Origin: Dactylis glomerata
Taxonomy: Eukaryota; Streptophyta; Magnoliopsida; Poales; Poaceae
Length of the DNA: 64,000 bases
Reading direction: 5' to 3'
Assembly: GCA_007115705.1 (NCBI GenBank)
Contig: QXEO01002089.1
Span: forward strand, 1,055,598-1,119,597
In this document: positions 1 through 11,515 of the stretch, piece by piece
How the letters are laid out: the number at the start of each line of letters is the position of its first letter
Position numbering within the stretch: position 1 is the first letter of the stretch
Translations under genes and position numbers: made by a program
The notes under the pieces: generated by a model
Seen by the model: only the letters and a program-made list of their open reading frames with translations
Told to the model about the DNA's origin: nothing
Database searches by the model: none

Positions 1-644
1 ACACACTTTGCTTAATGCAATTATCTGTTGTTCGCAACTTAATACTTGTGGAATTCTCGGATTGATTCGCCATAAGTGGATTATTAGTCATAGATGCAGT
101 TGGATGGCGGTCTATGTATTTTGTTGTAATGCCCAGAGTAAATCTCATAGTGATCTTCTTGACATATCACGTTTATCTTTATTCTATCAATTGCCCAACT
201 GTAATTTGTTTACCCAGCATGTGTTATTTATCTTATGGAGAGACACCACTAGTGAACTGTGGACCCCGGTCCTATTTCCATCACATTGCTATCACCTGTT
301 TACTTTACTCACACTGTTTACTTTACTCGCATACTCTATTGTTTTTCCACTCAATACGCTCATAACCTTTGTTTCAAGCAAACCGGTGAGATTGACAACC
401 TCATCGTAAGTTGGGAACAAAGTACTTGGTTGTGTTGTGTGCAGGTTCCGCATTGCTATTGGCCGAAGACGAGTCAACAAGTGCGCCCTTGTTGGAGTGC
501 TATTAAGCCAGTCTGCATCACCTTCAGTCGTTTGTCTCTCCTCTCCAAGATTGACATACCTTGGTTTCTTAACCGAGGGAAAACCAGCTGCTATACTCAT
601 CACACCTTCCTCTTGGGGTTCCCAACGGGCTGGTTGTTCACCAC
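1..644 (+). mobile_element. Element B, 5' LTR, right part only (Athila-type Gypsy)
   Basis: The sequence matches the right third of the other Athila-family LTRs in the window, such as 58000-58620. It includes the tract ending in a TGTGTGCAG acceptor-like site near 433-443 and the terminal motif CTTGGGGTTCCCAAC near 612-628. The LTR begins outside the window. The usual terminal CA and the primer-binding site are absent, because a deletion joins the LTR end directly to the 3' internal region around 640-650, so the right edge is approximate. Confidence 0.8.
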
Positions 645-1392
645 GCACAAGGACACGAGGTTTGGGACTCTAAGTCGAGTAGCATGAGGTTTGGGTATTC
701 ATATTTCACGGGACACGAGGTTTTCAACTTATGATTTGTCAAGCATATGCGTCATAAGTGTATTCGCATTAACTTTAACCATTCAAGATGCCTATGATGG
801 GGGTAATGAGAGCTCAAAACTAGTAAGTACCATAATTTTTGAAGGTTTATAAAACTTGCAATCACTGCTTCCCTCTGCAAAGGGCCTTTCTTTTACTTTT
901 ATGTTGAGTCACCATCTTCTATCTTTATGCACCGTCTAAGAGAGCATAGTTGTTATTCTGAGTATAATGTGCATTGTCCCAAAGTTTTCATTGATTGATT
1001 CATAATTTTGGTTTCACTTGTTCTTAAATTACTTCTATCTAGTCGCCCTCTTAAACTTGAAGGTGTCCTATGCATTTATGTTTTGCTCTCTCATGAAGGA
1101 CAAGCTGAAAACCATTTGCTATGTTTTCCATATGATTTGAATACACGTTTGACTTTCATTGTTTCATTTTCATGATCTTTCATTTGTGTTCATTTTCATC
1201 TTATAACATGGTTGCTAAGTTTCTTCTATCAAGATTATATCTTTCATGCCCATGTTTTAAGTTCTTTTGATCCCAGCACTCAATACTTTACATAGATGAT
1301 CAAGATTGTGTAGGTGCATGTCACCTCAAAAATTATTTATTTTGTTATCACTTACCTACTCGAGGACGAGCAGGAGTTAAGCTTGGGGATGC
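645..1392 (+). mobile_element. Element B, remnant of internal region
   Basis: This stretch aligns by eye with the last part of the internal region of element D (about 61650-62371): the GGGACACGAGGTTTTCAAC block, the run of short AT-rich motifs, and the purine-rich tract with AAGCTTGGGGATGC just before the 3' LTR. There is no gag, protease or other ORF. More than 3 kb of internal sequence present in D is missing, so B is a deletion derivative that cannot encode anything. The junction near 645-665 lies among short repeats of CACGAGGTTT, which suggests deletion by illegitimate recombination. Confidence 0.75.
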
Positions 1393-3035
1393 TGATACGT
1401 CTCAAACGTATCTATAATTTTTGATGCTCCATGCTTGTTTTTACACCATTTGCTTAGTGTTTCATTATACTTCGTGGCGTTTTTATGCATTTTCCGGAAC
1501 TAAACTATTAACAAGATGCCACAGTGCCAGTTCCCTATTTTCTGCTATTTTTGTATTTCAGAAAAGTTACACAGGAAATATTCTCGGAATTGGACGAAAC
1601 AAAAGCCGAACGTCCAGATATTAAACGAAGCTTCCAGAACACCGAAGAGGAGACAGAGCGGAGCCAGGGGCCAGCCTCACCATGAGGGGGCGCGGCCCAG
1701 CCCCTGGCCGCGCCCCCTATGGGTGAGACCACCCTGGTCCACCTCTGATGCTGCCCCTTCGTCTATAAAGACCCCCCGACGGGAAAAACCTAAGTACCCG
1801 ATCAATTTTCTAGAAACACGTCGCGATCTACCGCCATCGTCGACCCGAGATCGGGAGGGTCCAGAAGCTCTTCCCGGCACCCTGCCGGAGAGGGGAATCG
1901 CCATCGGAGGTCTTCTTCATCGCCATGCTTGCCTCCGGCGCGATGAGTGAGTAGTCTACCTTGGACTATGGATCCATAGCAGTAGCTAGATGGTTATCTT
2001 CTTCACCATGTGCTTCATGTTTAGATCTCGTGAGCTGCCTTACATGATCGAGATCACCGTTATATAATTCTACATGTTGTGTTTGTTGGGATTCGATGAA
2101 TATTAGTGTTATGTTGAGTTGATATGCTGAATATTATCTTATGTTATCTCTATGTTGTTTATGATCTTGCATGCTCTCCGTTGTTAGTAGCTATCTTGGC
2201 CATGTAGATACTAGTGACTCCAAGAGGGGGTATTTATGCTCGATAGTTGGGTTCATGCCTCTATTTAATCTGGGGGAGTGACAGAAACCTCTAAGGTTGT
2301 AGATGTGCTGTTGCCACTAGGGAGAAAACAATATTCTTATGTCTAAGGGCATATGCTTTGTTTATATTACACACTTTGCTTAATGCAGTTATCTGTTGTT
2401 TGCAACTTAATACTTCTGGGGTGTTCGGACGATATCCCCGTGGGTGGATTATTAGTCATAGATGCAGTTGGATGGCGGTCTATGTATTTTGTTATAATGC
2501 CCAGAGTAAATCTCATAGTGATCCTCGCGACATATGCACGTTATCTTTATTCTATCAATTGCCCAACTATAATTTGTTTACCCAGTATGTGTTATTTATT
2601 TTATGGAGAGACATCACTAGTGAACTGTGGACCCCGGTCTAATTTCCTTTATATTGCTATCACCTATTTACTTTACTCGCATTGTTTACCTTCTCGTATA
2701 CTACTATTGCTTTTCACTCGATACGCTCATACCTTTGTTTACAATAAACCAGTGAGATTGACAACCTCATCGTAAGTTGGGAACAAAGTATTTGGTTGTG
2801 TTGTGTGCAGGTTCCACGTTGCTACTAGTTGAAGATGCGCTAACACGTTATCGTTAACGGCGCCCTTGTTGGAGTGTCACTAAGCTAGCAAGCATTACCT
2901 TCTTAAGTTAGGCTTTCTCCTACCGGACGATTAAACATTGGTTTCTTACTGAGGGAAAACTGCTGCTGTGCTCATCATACCTTCCGCTTGGGGTTCCCAA
3001 CTGGTGGGTGATCTATATATCCATCGGCGCCATCA
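1393..3035 (+). mobile_element. Element B, 3' LTR (Athila-type)
   Basis: The LTR starts TGATACGTCTCAAACG directly after the polypurine tract and ends in CCATCA. It contains a TATAAAG box (CTATAAAGACC near 1762), a donor-like GTGAGT near 1946 and an acceptor-like TGTGTGCAG near 2803-2811. The length of about 1.64 kb agrees with the LTRs of A, D, E and N. It resembles the LTRs of D (TATAAAG subtype) more than those of E and N. The five bases after it (GCGTC) plausibly form the right target-site duplication; the left copy is outside the window. Confidence 0.85.
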
Positions 3036-3106
3036 GCGTCTCGTTAGTAGGTTAGTTCCAGAAAATGCATAAAAACGCCACGAAATATAACAAAACACAA
3101 AGCAAA
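3036..3106 (-). mobile_element. Element A, 3' LTR fragment (left of the Helitron)
   Basis: On the minus strand this matches the LTR segment that follows the first ~55 bases (compare 23697-23763 in the 5' LTR of A). It is cut on the left by element B and on the right by the Helitron at 3106/3107, after the bases AGCAAA. Confidence 0.8.
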
Positions 3107-6100
3107 TCTTATATCTTATATATCTTAATTGGAGGCACCAATGGAGCTCCCACGTTAATCCGTAAAGTAACCAACGTAAACCATCGGATGAAGTTTAAGA
3201 ATAAAATTAGGACCATTAGATCCGTGGTTGGCTCCTCGAACCGATCAAACAAAAAACCGCAATGTTTCTGTTAAATCGTGCGAACAATGGTCTCTACAAC
3301 CTGCTTCATCTCCAAGCTATCCTCTATGCCTAGCTCACCGCATGTGTTAGGACGTTGGACCTAAACGATTAACCCTGCGGATACCACCATCAGCTAGAGC
3401 CCCTCCCCTCTTGCTCCCGTCGCCCCCCCCCCCCCCGTGGGCGACCGGGGCACCCCCGCCCTCACCGGCAGGCCTCCCCCCGCTAGCCGCTCTCCCCTCC
3501 GCCGCCGCCGGCGTATGCCGCCGGGCAAAGCCCGGGCGGCGGCGGCTCTCTCTCCCGCGCGCGCTAGGAGGGTCCGACGGGGAGGCTCCGATCTAGCTGC
3601 TCGTTGGGTCATGGTGGACGACGGCGAGAGTCTGCGCGGCGTTGCCTGCCTGCTGCTGCTATTGCGCCGCCAGCTTCGGCCATGGTGTGGCCATGGCGGA
3701 TGGGGCCCCTAGGCCCAGATCTAGGCCCTTTCGGGCCTGACCTGGGTAGGCGGGCCTCGCTGTGGCCTGGCGGCAGCGGCGGGGCGACCTCGCGGTGGTG
3801 GTGGCTCGCGCTCGCGACGGCTGCCTGGCCATGGCGACGCGGGCTCCAGGCCCAGTTCTGGGCCCAATCTGGACCTCTCGCTGGTGGAGGTGGTGTTGGC
3901 GTGTTGGGGGACGCCAGTGCGGCGGTGCAGCTGGTCGCTGATGTGGGCGGCTAGCCGGCGACGGTCGTTCACGACCTCGACGCTTAGCTGCTGTCCTCTT
4001 GGCACCTGTGGCCTGTGCCGCTGCCTATCGGCGCGGGATCGTGTAGGAAGGGCCGACAACGTTTTTTGGGCTGGCCGGGGTGGAGCGCGTGCTGGTCATC
4101 GCCCCCTTGCCGATTTGTAAGTTCAAGCTTCTCCTTGGTAGTGTGTCTACTGGTTCCGGATGCCTCTGGTGGACTATGGGGCAGATGAAAGGGTTGGGAG
4201 AAATCCTAGTGCTATTGCAGGACGACAGCGACGCCTGCGGGCGCCGTCACCTTCTTAAAGGTGTTGTCTAGGCCCTTCCATTCGTCTCCTCCCAAGCAAC
4301 AGGGGAAACCCTAGACCATTGGGTTAGGCAGTGGCGGCGCTTTTGTGTCGTCTCCTCCATGGAGGCACTGTCGGGTTGCTCGTGGAGTCCCATGTCGGCT
4401 TCGGAGTTGAGGTTGGCCGCTACTTGGAGTGTGGGTGTCTTGGGCGCAATGTACAGCGGCATCGACGCCTCTTGGACGACGTTATCCTCAGGTCCGGCCT
4501 GGTCCTGCAGTTCACTCGCCGACTCTAGGCGCATTGGGTGGGCGGTGTGTTGATGCGTGCCTTCCTGGAGTTAGGGTTTGCTTCGAGTTGTTTTGCCTTA
4601 GGTGTGACGCGGTTTTGAGGCCCTGTGTCCCGATTGTGCGCCTTATTGGCTAGCGATTGGACAAGGCTTGTTCTTGTTTCATGTGCTTGGGTGTGCGTTG
4701 TAAGCTGGCTTCATGTGTATGGTTTTTAGGTCCGGTTTCCCTCATAAACTGGATCATTCTTTTTTCTCTCTTGATATAATGACGAGCAGCTCTCCTGCTT
4801 GTTCTCGAAAAAAACCACCATCAGCTAAAATCACCGGTGCGATTTGACCATTACAACGATGGCGAGAGGCCCCTAGGTACTGCTAGGTACTGTCGCCCAT
4901 AAAGGTCTCCGTTCCATCAACTACTCTAGGCTGTACCGCCGTCGCAAAAGTAACTAGATTAATCAGTTTGTTTGTATGATTTTGCGCTTATTTTGCCAGA
5001 CTATGCATCGGTCAGTCATACATGCAGGAAGAAAAGGATCGAACCGAGATTGTACTAGCATGCACTTCAGTTTTAATCAGGTGCGGCATCTCATATCTTA
5101 ATTAATATTTTTTTTTGGTATTCTTAATATTATCAAAAAAAATTACTGCCACACGTCAGATCTGAATCCAGTTTTTTGTTCATGCCTACAGTGTTATTCC
5201 TAACTACGACCCAGCGGCTATCGATGCATTAATCCACGGTGCCCTTAATTCATTGCCATTGGTACTTCTAAGTTAAGCATCGCCTTTTCATACATCTACT
5301 TATAGCGTTCAAGTATATTATGATACATATATTCATGTAATTCTTTTTATTGATACCTATTTTAATGAAAAAAATTGATTTCAGTTTTACATGTATACAA
5401 ACAAAATTAGTACTGCAAAATTGTTTTACGGACTGAAGACATAAATAGAAGTAAACACCTTAGCTGCCGCCTTGGGCTAACGTGCACAAGTTTAAAGAAA
5501 TACGTTAACCACAAATTATATGTACAGTACCAAGACATATGGTAAAATATACATGAAGCTCATAATAGTTCGTGTGTGGTTCTGTTAATCGCCTCCACCT
5601 AGATATTTCATTATCTATACAATTTTTCCCGTTGAAAAAGTACCATCATCCAAAACACGATGAATATTCATGTTGACAACATTTTTGTTCCAACAAAAGA
5701 TTTTATCAAATTCCGAAGGAAATATTTATTTTAACCGGTGTGCAAAACTAGCTACCATGTCTTAAAACCAAACATTTTTATGTTTTAAATAATGTTTTCA
5801 AGTGTTTATTCAAACTCTGTGAATACACAGTTAGTTTGGTTCCTTTTACATATAACCAATCTTTTTTTCAAAATTGTCCTTCTTAAATCTGAGTTATACA
5901 TCAAGCGCACTTATCTGACTGCTTATATTTTTTTTTTATCAAGCCCACTTTGTTAGCACTTATTCCATAAGGTACAAGCCTTTATGTATCTGCAAATAAG
6001 AGAAAGTGTGTTGCATATGTATTAACTCTTCGTGTTAAACCCATTGATTCATAAGTCTACTCAAGACTATTAACCTATTTAATTTCATTTCCAAATATTT

Positions 6101-6144
6101 TTTTAAAGTAGCTAGCCTACGCAGTCGCGTGGGTTGATGACTAG
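3107..6144 (+). mobile_element. Non-autonomous Helitron (3038 bp) inserted in the LTR of element A
   Basis: The left end is TCTTATATC and the right end is CTAG. A hairpin of arms CCTACGC and GCGTGGG (one G-T pair, loop AGTC/AGT) lies about 7 bases before CTAG at 6118-6136. Insertion is between A (3106) and T (6145), as is typical for Helitrons, with no target duplication. Removing the element restores the target CAAAGCAAATGGTGTATAAAC, which exists uninterrupted in the sister LTR at about 23755-23775. No Rep/helicase gene is visible, so the element is non-autonomous. Its left half contains a separate retroposon; its right half (4828-6100) is AT-rich and apparently non-coding. Confidence 0.88.
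3383..4827 (+). mobile_element. Poly(A)-tailed non-LTR retroposon inside the Helitron, with target duplication
   Basis: The insert 3397-4813 is flanked by identical 14-bp direct repeats ACCACCATCAGCTA (3383-3396 and 4814-4827). It ends in a run of about seven A after TTCTCG, preceded by a T-rich CTCTTGATATAATGACGAGCAGCTCTCC tail region. This is the signature of target-primed reverse transcription. The body is GC-rich and starts with a C-rich tract including an uninterrupted run of about 15 C near 3424. No convincing reverse transcriptase or conserved protein was found; several overlapping GC-rich reading frames look fortuitous. It may be a 5'-truncated or non-autonomous LINE relative, or a retroposed host transcript. 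It lies wholly inside the Helitron and so moved in before or after Helitron insertion. Confidence 0.75.
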
Positions 6145-6200
6145 TGGTGTATAAACAAACATGGAGCATCAAAAATTATAGATACGTTGGAGACGTATCA
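6145..6200 (-). mobile_element. Element A, 3' LTR start
   Basis: Read on the minus strand from 6200 it begins TGATACGTCTCCAACGTATC, the conserved LTR start of this family. It follows the polypurine tract that lies at 6201-6221 on the plus-strand map. The LTR is cut after 56 bases by the Helitron. Confidence 0.85.
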
Positions 6201-8583
6201 AGCATCCCCAAGCTTAACTCCTGCTCGTCCTCGAGTAGGTAAGTGATAACAAAACAATAATTTTTGAGGTGACATGCACCATCACAATCTTGATCAACGA
6301 TGTAAAGCATTGAGTGCTGGGATCAAAGTACTTAAAACATGGGCATAAGAGACATAATCTTGACAATAAAACTTAGCAACCATGTTATAACATGAAAAGT
6401 AACACAAACGAAAGATCATGAGTAATGAAACATTGAAAGTCAAGTGTGTGTTCAAATCATATAGAAAAACATAGTAAAGTGGTTTTCATCTTGTCCTTCA
6501 TGAAATAGCAAAACATAAATGCATAGAACACCTTCAAGTTTAAGAGGGCAACTAGATACAAATAATTTAAGAACAAGCAAAACCATAATCATGAATCAAT
6601 CAATGATAAAATTTGAGACTATGCACATTAAACTCAGAATGACAATTATGCTCTCTTAGACGGTGCATAAAGGTAGAAGGTGGAGACTCAACAAAAAGTA
6701 AAAGAAAGGCCCTTCGCAGAGGGAAGCAGTGATTAAACATGTGCTAGACCTTTTCATTTGTAAAACAGAGAGATAAAAATTGGTTTTGAGAGGTGGTTGT
6801 GTTTGTCAACGACTGGCAATGGGGTTATTACTATCTTCCATACAAAGAAATTTTTTGAGAGAGAGATTGGCATATTGGTGCTATTTTATAAAGCTTGGCA
6901 CTCCTCCCCACTTTTCCTTTCACAAACCATGGCTAACCGATTCCATCGGGTGCCCACCAACTTTCATATACCATGGAGGAGTATCTTTTTTTCTTTTTGG
7001 AATAAAACAATATGGAAGATAGCAAATCCGACCACTACGTCCCCATGAGCTGAAAACAGTGTCACAAAACGAGAAGTATTTTGAAGGTTTTTTGAAAGGT
7101 AGCACATGAAAATTTACTTGGAATGACTTGCAAATACCATGCATAGGAATTTATAGTGGACTCATTGGCAAATTGGTTTTTGGAAGTTGGATGCACGAGT
7201 AGAGCTCATACTCAGTACAAAATGAAGGCTAGCAAAAGACTGGGAGCGACCAACTAAGAGAGCAATAATGGCCATAATCATGCATAGCGACAAAACATCA
7301 TTAAACAAAGCATAAAGTGGTATCACAAGTCAAAAACCAAATGATAATAGAGGCTTATGGCGACTTGTTAGAGTCAAACATGTTGTAAGCATGCGCCAAG
7401 TCAACCCAAATAAAGCATCATGGAGAAAACCACAATAATATGCTCCCATATAATAAAAACAACACATGATTTTTTCAAAGACTCATTAAGCATTCTCAGT
7501 CATTTGAGACAAGTCATGCTACAACAAAAACTACTAAGCATACTATCAAAATGACATGAAGCATGACATGCAAAAGTCTAAGCCACAGTCTAAACAAGCT
7601 CCCATTTGTACCACTTTTGGCATGAAACTTTTTTTCTCTTTTCCAACACCATTCAAACCTTTTTGAAACAACTCTTTTGATAAAAACCAACATATACCAG
7701 ATGTCTAAAAACACCTTGATGCAAAGATATAACAAAATCTGAACACAAATCAAGGCGAAAAATGAAAGCCAAACGCAGTACTAGAAAAAGAGAACAGTCG
7801 TTGAACGATAAGAGTGAAAACTAGAGTGTTCTTGGCAATGAAAAACGGAGTGCGTCTTCTCCAAAAGAAATTTGTTGGGGTCCAACCATTTATTGCAGAA
7901 AATAAAACAAAAGAAAATTGAAAGCAAAAGTAAAGACGCTCCAAGAAAAATGCATAGAATATGAAGCAATAAAAATATAGTGTGTTGAAAGGTGACCTGA
8001 TTTTTGCCGATGAAGAAGGGGTGCCTCGGGGGCATCCCCAAGCTTTGATGCTTGTACCTCTTTGATATTTCTTTCGGTGACATGGGCATCCCCAAGCTTG
8101 AGCTTTTGTCCATACTTCATCTCATCTCATCACTCTCCATTCCCTACACTTGAAAACTTCCTTCATACAAAACTTTACACAATTCTATTAGCAACATTAG
8201 TATAAGCATGATAATAAATCTATCCTTTTGGTTCAGTTTCAAATTCAAATATACCAACCATTAAAGCATAATCTACTGTAGCAACTTTCTCAAAAGTTTC
8301 ATAATCAAAAGAACTAAAAAAAAGCGATCGAGAGGCAAACACAAATAGTGGCAGAATCTGTCAAAATAGAACAGCTGACAGAGATCGATTTTTTTGAGGA
8401 CCTTCTGTTGCTCAAATCGAAAAGTGCAAAACTAATGAAAGTTTGGAAATAACCTGGGGCATGTGCACAAGAAATCGCCGGTCAAAAATATATTCTGAGA
8501 ATTTTCACGAATTTTTACGGTGCAGTGCAGAAATCTGTTTCACCAAGAGTGTTTTTCTCCCAAGAAAAAGTACTGAAAAGAAA
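6201..8583 (-). mobile_element. Element A, non-coding 3' internal region with polypurine tract
   Basis: There is no supported gene in these 2.4 kb. On the minus strand the region begins directly after the gag-protease stop and ends with the polypurine tract (6201-6221, containing AAGCTTGGGGATGC) beside the 3' LTR. Two further near-copies of that tract lie inside it at about 8031-8046 and 8085-8100. The same region is shared, with point changes, by elements D, E and N (59431-62371, 35197-37743, 30570-33125). Reading frames inside it are short and not conserved in frame between copies. Confidence 0.75.
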
Positions 8584-10295
8584 TCAAGTAATATCAAGTG
8601 ATGAAGCATCAAGTTCATAATTTGCTCTAAGAATAGAATCAAAAATTAATTTCTTCCTTTTTCTAGGGACGTGTTCCATACCTTTCTTGAGTGGGAATTG
8701 ATATTTAATGGTGCCTTTCTTCATATCAATGATGTAACCTACAGTTCGAAGAAAAGGTCTTCCCAAAATAATAGGACATGAAGCATTGCATTCCACATCC
8801 ATCACAAGAAAATCAATGGGAACAAGGTTATTTTTAATCATAATAAGAACATCATTAATCCTTCCCAAAGGTTTCTTCTTAGCAACATCAGCAGGAGGAA
8901 CATCAAAATAACACTTTTCAAGCCGTGGTAAACCAAGCATATCAGAAATCTTTCTAGGCATAATAGAAATACTAGCACCAAGATCACATAAAGCATGGCA
9001 ATCAAAACCATTAACATTCATATCAATGATGGGTTCCCAACCATCTTCTAACTTCTTGGGAATAGAAACCTTTTGTTTCAACTTTTCTTCCCTAATTTTC
9101 ATGAGAGCATTTGTAATATGCTTTGTAAAAGCAACATTTATAGAACTAGCATTAGGACTCAAAGCAAGCTTTTGCAAGAACAAAATAACTTCAGATATGT
9201 TGCAGCCATCAACATCAAAATCATTAAAAGAAATAGAGCTATCATCTCCCATACTCCGAAAAAATTCAGCACTTTTTGTAGAAAACGTTTTTGCAATTTT
9301 GGGTTTTTTCACACAAGGAGTAGGAGTTTTCTCTACACCAATCAAAGTAAGAGGATTGCTAGCATTTGGAACAACATTGCTAGAGGTGGTAATAGTACAT
9401 ACCTTCATCTTTCTAGCCATCTCATCTTCTCTTTCCCACCTGGCATGCAATTCTGCTAACATCCTAACATTTTCATCAATTCTAACCTGGATGGCATTCA
9501 AAGTAGTGCTTTCTTTCACATCATTAGGCAACACTTTTAGTTTCAGAAGTTCAACATCAAGAGCAAGGCTATCAACTTTAGAAGCAAGAATATCAATTTT
9601 ACCCAACTTTTCCTCAACAGACTTGTTAAAAGCAGTTTGCTTACCGATGAAGTCCTTGAGCATGACTTCAAGCTCAGAGGGCGCGCCCCTAGTGTTGTTG
9701 GAGGAATTACCATAAGAGTTACCATAACCATTACCATTGGTAGAAGGATATGGCCTATAGTTGTTGCTAGCAAAATTGTTCCTATCAGCACTGTTGTTGA
9801 AATTATTATTTCTAATGAAGTTTACATCAACATGCTCTTCTTGAGCAACCAAAGAGGCCAAAGGAACATTATTAGGATCAACATGAGCTCTATCATTAGC
9901 AAGCATAAGCATAATAGTTTCAATCTTATCACTTAAGGAAGAGGTTTTCTTAACAGAATTTACCTTCTTACCTTGTGGAGCTCTCTCGGTGTGCCACTCA
10001 GAATAATTTACCATCATGTTGTCAAGAAGCTTCATTGCGGTGCCCAAGGTAAGGGACATAAAAGTGCCTCCAGCAGCGGAATCCAATAGATTTCTTGAAG
10101 AAAAATTTAGTCCTACATAAAAGGTTTGGACAATCATCCAAGTAGTCAGTCCATGAGTGGGACAATTCTTTATCATAGATTTCATTCTTTCCCAAGCTTG
10201 AGCAACATGTTCATTATCAAACTGTCTAAACTTCATAATATCACTTCGCAAAGCTATAATCTTAGCAGGAGGACAATATTTTCCAATAAAAGCAT
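8584..10295 (-). pseudogene. gag-pro: Element A gag-protease, C-terminal part (split by Sirevirus C)
   Basis: This is the larger right-hand part of a gag-protease polyprotein; the N-terminal part is at 21650-21997. The reading frame is open from the insertion point to the stop at 8584 and continues in frame with the other part once the 5-bp duplication is discounted, for an ancestral length of 684 residues. The first part is a retrotransposon gag domain (FRQFDNEHVAQAWERM region), followed by an Asn-rich linker. The C-terminal part is an aspartic protease with the Athila-type active site CDLGAS and a downstream ILGRPFL motif. No CCHC zinc knuckle and no reverse transcriptase are present. The gene was intact when the Copia element landed, so the split is the only clear lesion. 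Confidence 0.85.
10291..10295. repeat. Target-site duplication of Sirevirus C (left copy)
   Basis: AGCAT directly precedes the 5' LTR; AGCGT (21650-21654) directly follows the 3' LTR. The single difference is consistent with decay of a methylated CpG, since the coding frame of A predicts CG as the original. Confidence 0.8.
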
Positions 10296-11466
10296 TGAAA
10301 GAGCATTTCCCGCCTAATTGATTTTGGCGTTTGTTAACAATACATTATCTATTAATGTGTGATTATGCTTTGCAGGATTTTATAATATTCTTGCACAAGA
10401 TATTGGGTTTTATATGTTATACTTGATATTTAATATTGCCCAAAGGAATTTATCGAGGAAATGGTGAAAATCAGCTCAGGGAGAAGTTTCAGATAAATGT
10501 TGGCCAGGAAGGCCGGCTTTAGCCGGTCCCAGACCGGCTATAGCCGGACTGCTCGTTTTCGAGAGGGGTCCTGCGCCTCTGGACTCAACCGGCTATTTGT
10601 CCGGCTATTTCCGGCTGGGCCGGATTTTTCAGGCCGGCTATAGCCGGTCTGAGGCCGGCTTTAGCCGGTGTGGCCGGCTTTAGCCGGACTTAACTCCGGC
10701 TATAGCCGGACCTCCTGGCTGCCAACGGTCAGATATTTTGGGGGGGTATATATACCCCCCTCTTCTTCTCCAACGGGTAGCCAGCCAAGATTGAAGAACA
10801 CCACCATTGTTGGGCTCACCAAAGCAACTAGATCTCCTCCCTCACCCCACCAAAGCTCTTGATCTTTGGAGAATCGAAGGAGAAGACCATCCTCTACATC
10901 CTCACCGAAGCGATTTGATTTCCCCTCTCATTTGCTTGAGGGCCCTTGTGTCTTGGGTTCCCTTGTGTCCCAAGACCTTGTTTGTGTATTTGATATATTG
11001 CTACTTGTTGTTTGACAGCATTGTGTTGTGCTTGGGAGCCTCCAATTCGGTTGTGGATGCGTGCCCCAAGATTGTAAAGGCCGGTTCCGCCTTGAGGAAT
11101 CCCTTAGTGGAAAGTGAGCTAGGCCTTTGTGGCGGAAGCTTGCACCGGAGAATAGGGTGAGCCTTTGTGGCGTTGGTTAGGCCTTTGTGGCAACCACACC
11201 CCTCCAACGTAGACGTACTTCCCCTAAAAAGGAAGGAACTACGGGAATTACAAACGTGTCTCCGCGTGCTCCACTCTCGGTTACCTCTATCCTTTATTGC
11301 CTTTATATATTGTATCTTGTGTAGCTTGCTAGTTGACATATAGGTAAATTCACCTTAGTTGCATATCTAGAGAATTTACCTTTGTGTCAAGCCTAAATTG
11401 AAAAAGAACTAAAATTTGAGTAGCACCTATTCACCCCCCCCTCTAGGTGCCCATACGATCCGTTCA
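10296..11466 (+). mobile_element. Element C, 5' LTR
   Basis: Starts TGAAAGAGCATTTCCC and ends CCGTTCA, followed two bases later by the primer site. It contains a dense cluster of CCGGCTWTAGCCGG-type palindromes at about 10512-10712 and a GGTATATATACCCCCC TATA region near 10746. A CT-rich block near 11430-11447 precedes the 3' end. Confidence 0.93.
10510..10714. repeat. Palindrome array CCGGCTWTAGCCGG in the 5' LTR
   Basis: About eight copies or half-copies of a motif with GCCGG and CCGGC arms around TTTA, TATA or TATTT occur in about 200 bp; several are perfect CCGGCTATAGCCGG palindromes. They lie upstream of the TATA box of the LTR. One unit of ~20 bp is missing from the 3' LTR copy (about 20720-20897). 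Sireviruses of other grasses are known for conserved palindromic repeats, but with different core sequence. Confidence 0.85.
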
Positions 11467-11468
11467 AT

Positions 11469-11480
11469 TGGTATCAGAGC
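11469..11480 (+). promoter_or_regulatory. Primer-binding site of Sirevirus C (initiator tRNA-Met type)
   Basis: TGGTATCAGAGC lies two bases after the LTR end and is the standard plant Copia site complementary to the 3' end of initiator tRNA-Met. GCCTCGGCTC follows. Confidence 0.93.
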
Positions 11481-11515
11481 CTCGGCTCTTTATTCGGGCT
11501 TAACCGCCTAAGAGT

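Noticed and set aside
3394..4653. Several overlapping GC-rich frames on both strands
   Set aside because: They lie in the retroposon body; proline/arginine/glycine-rich composition and absence of motifs indicate chance open frames in GC-rich DNA.
9026..9715. A 229-codon plus-strand frame
   Set aside because: It is the complementary shadow of the gag-protease gene of element A, which has family motifs on the minus strand.
10510..10714. The palindromic repeats as a possible CRISPR array
   Set aside because: Unit spacing is irregular, spacers are not unique, and the repeats sit inside a plant LTR retrotransposon.
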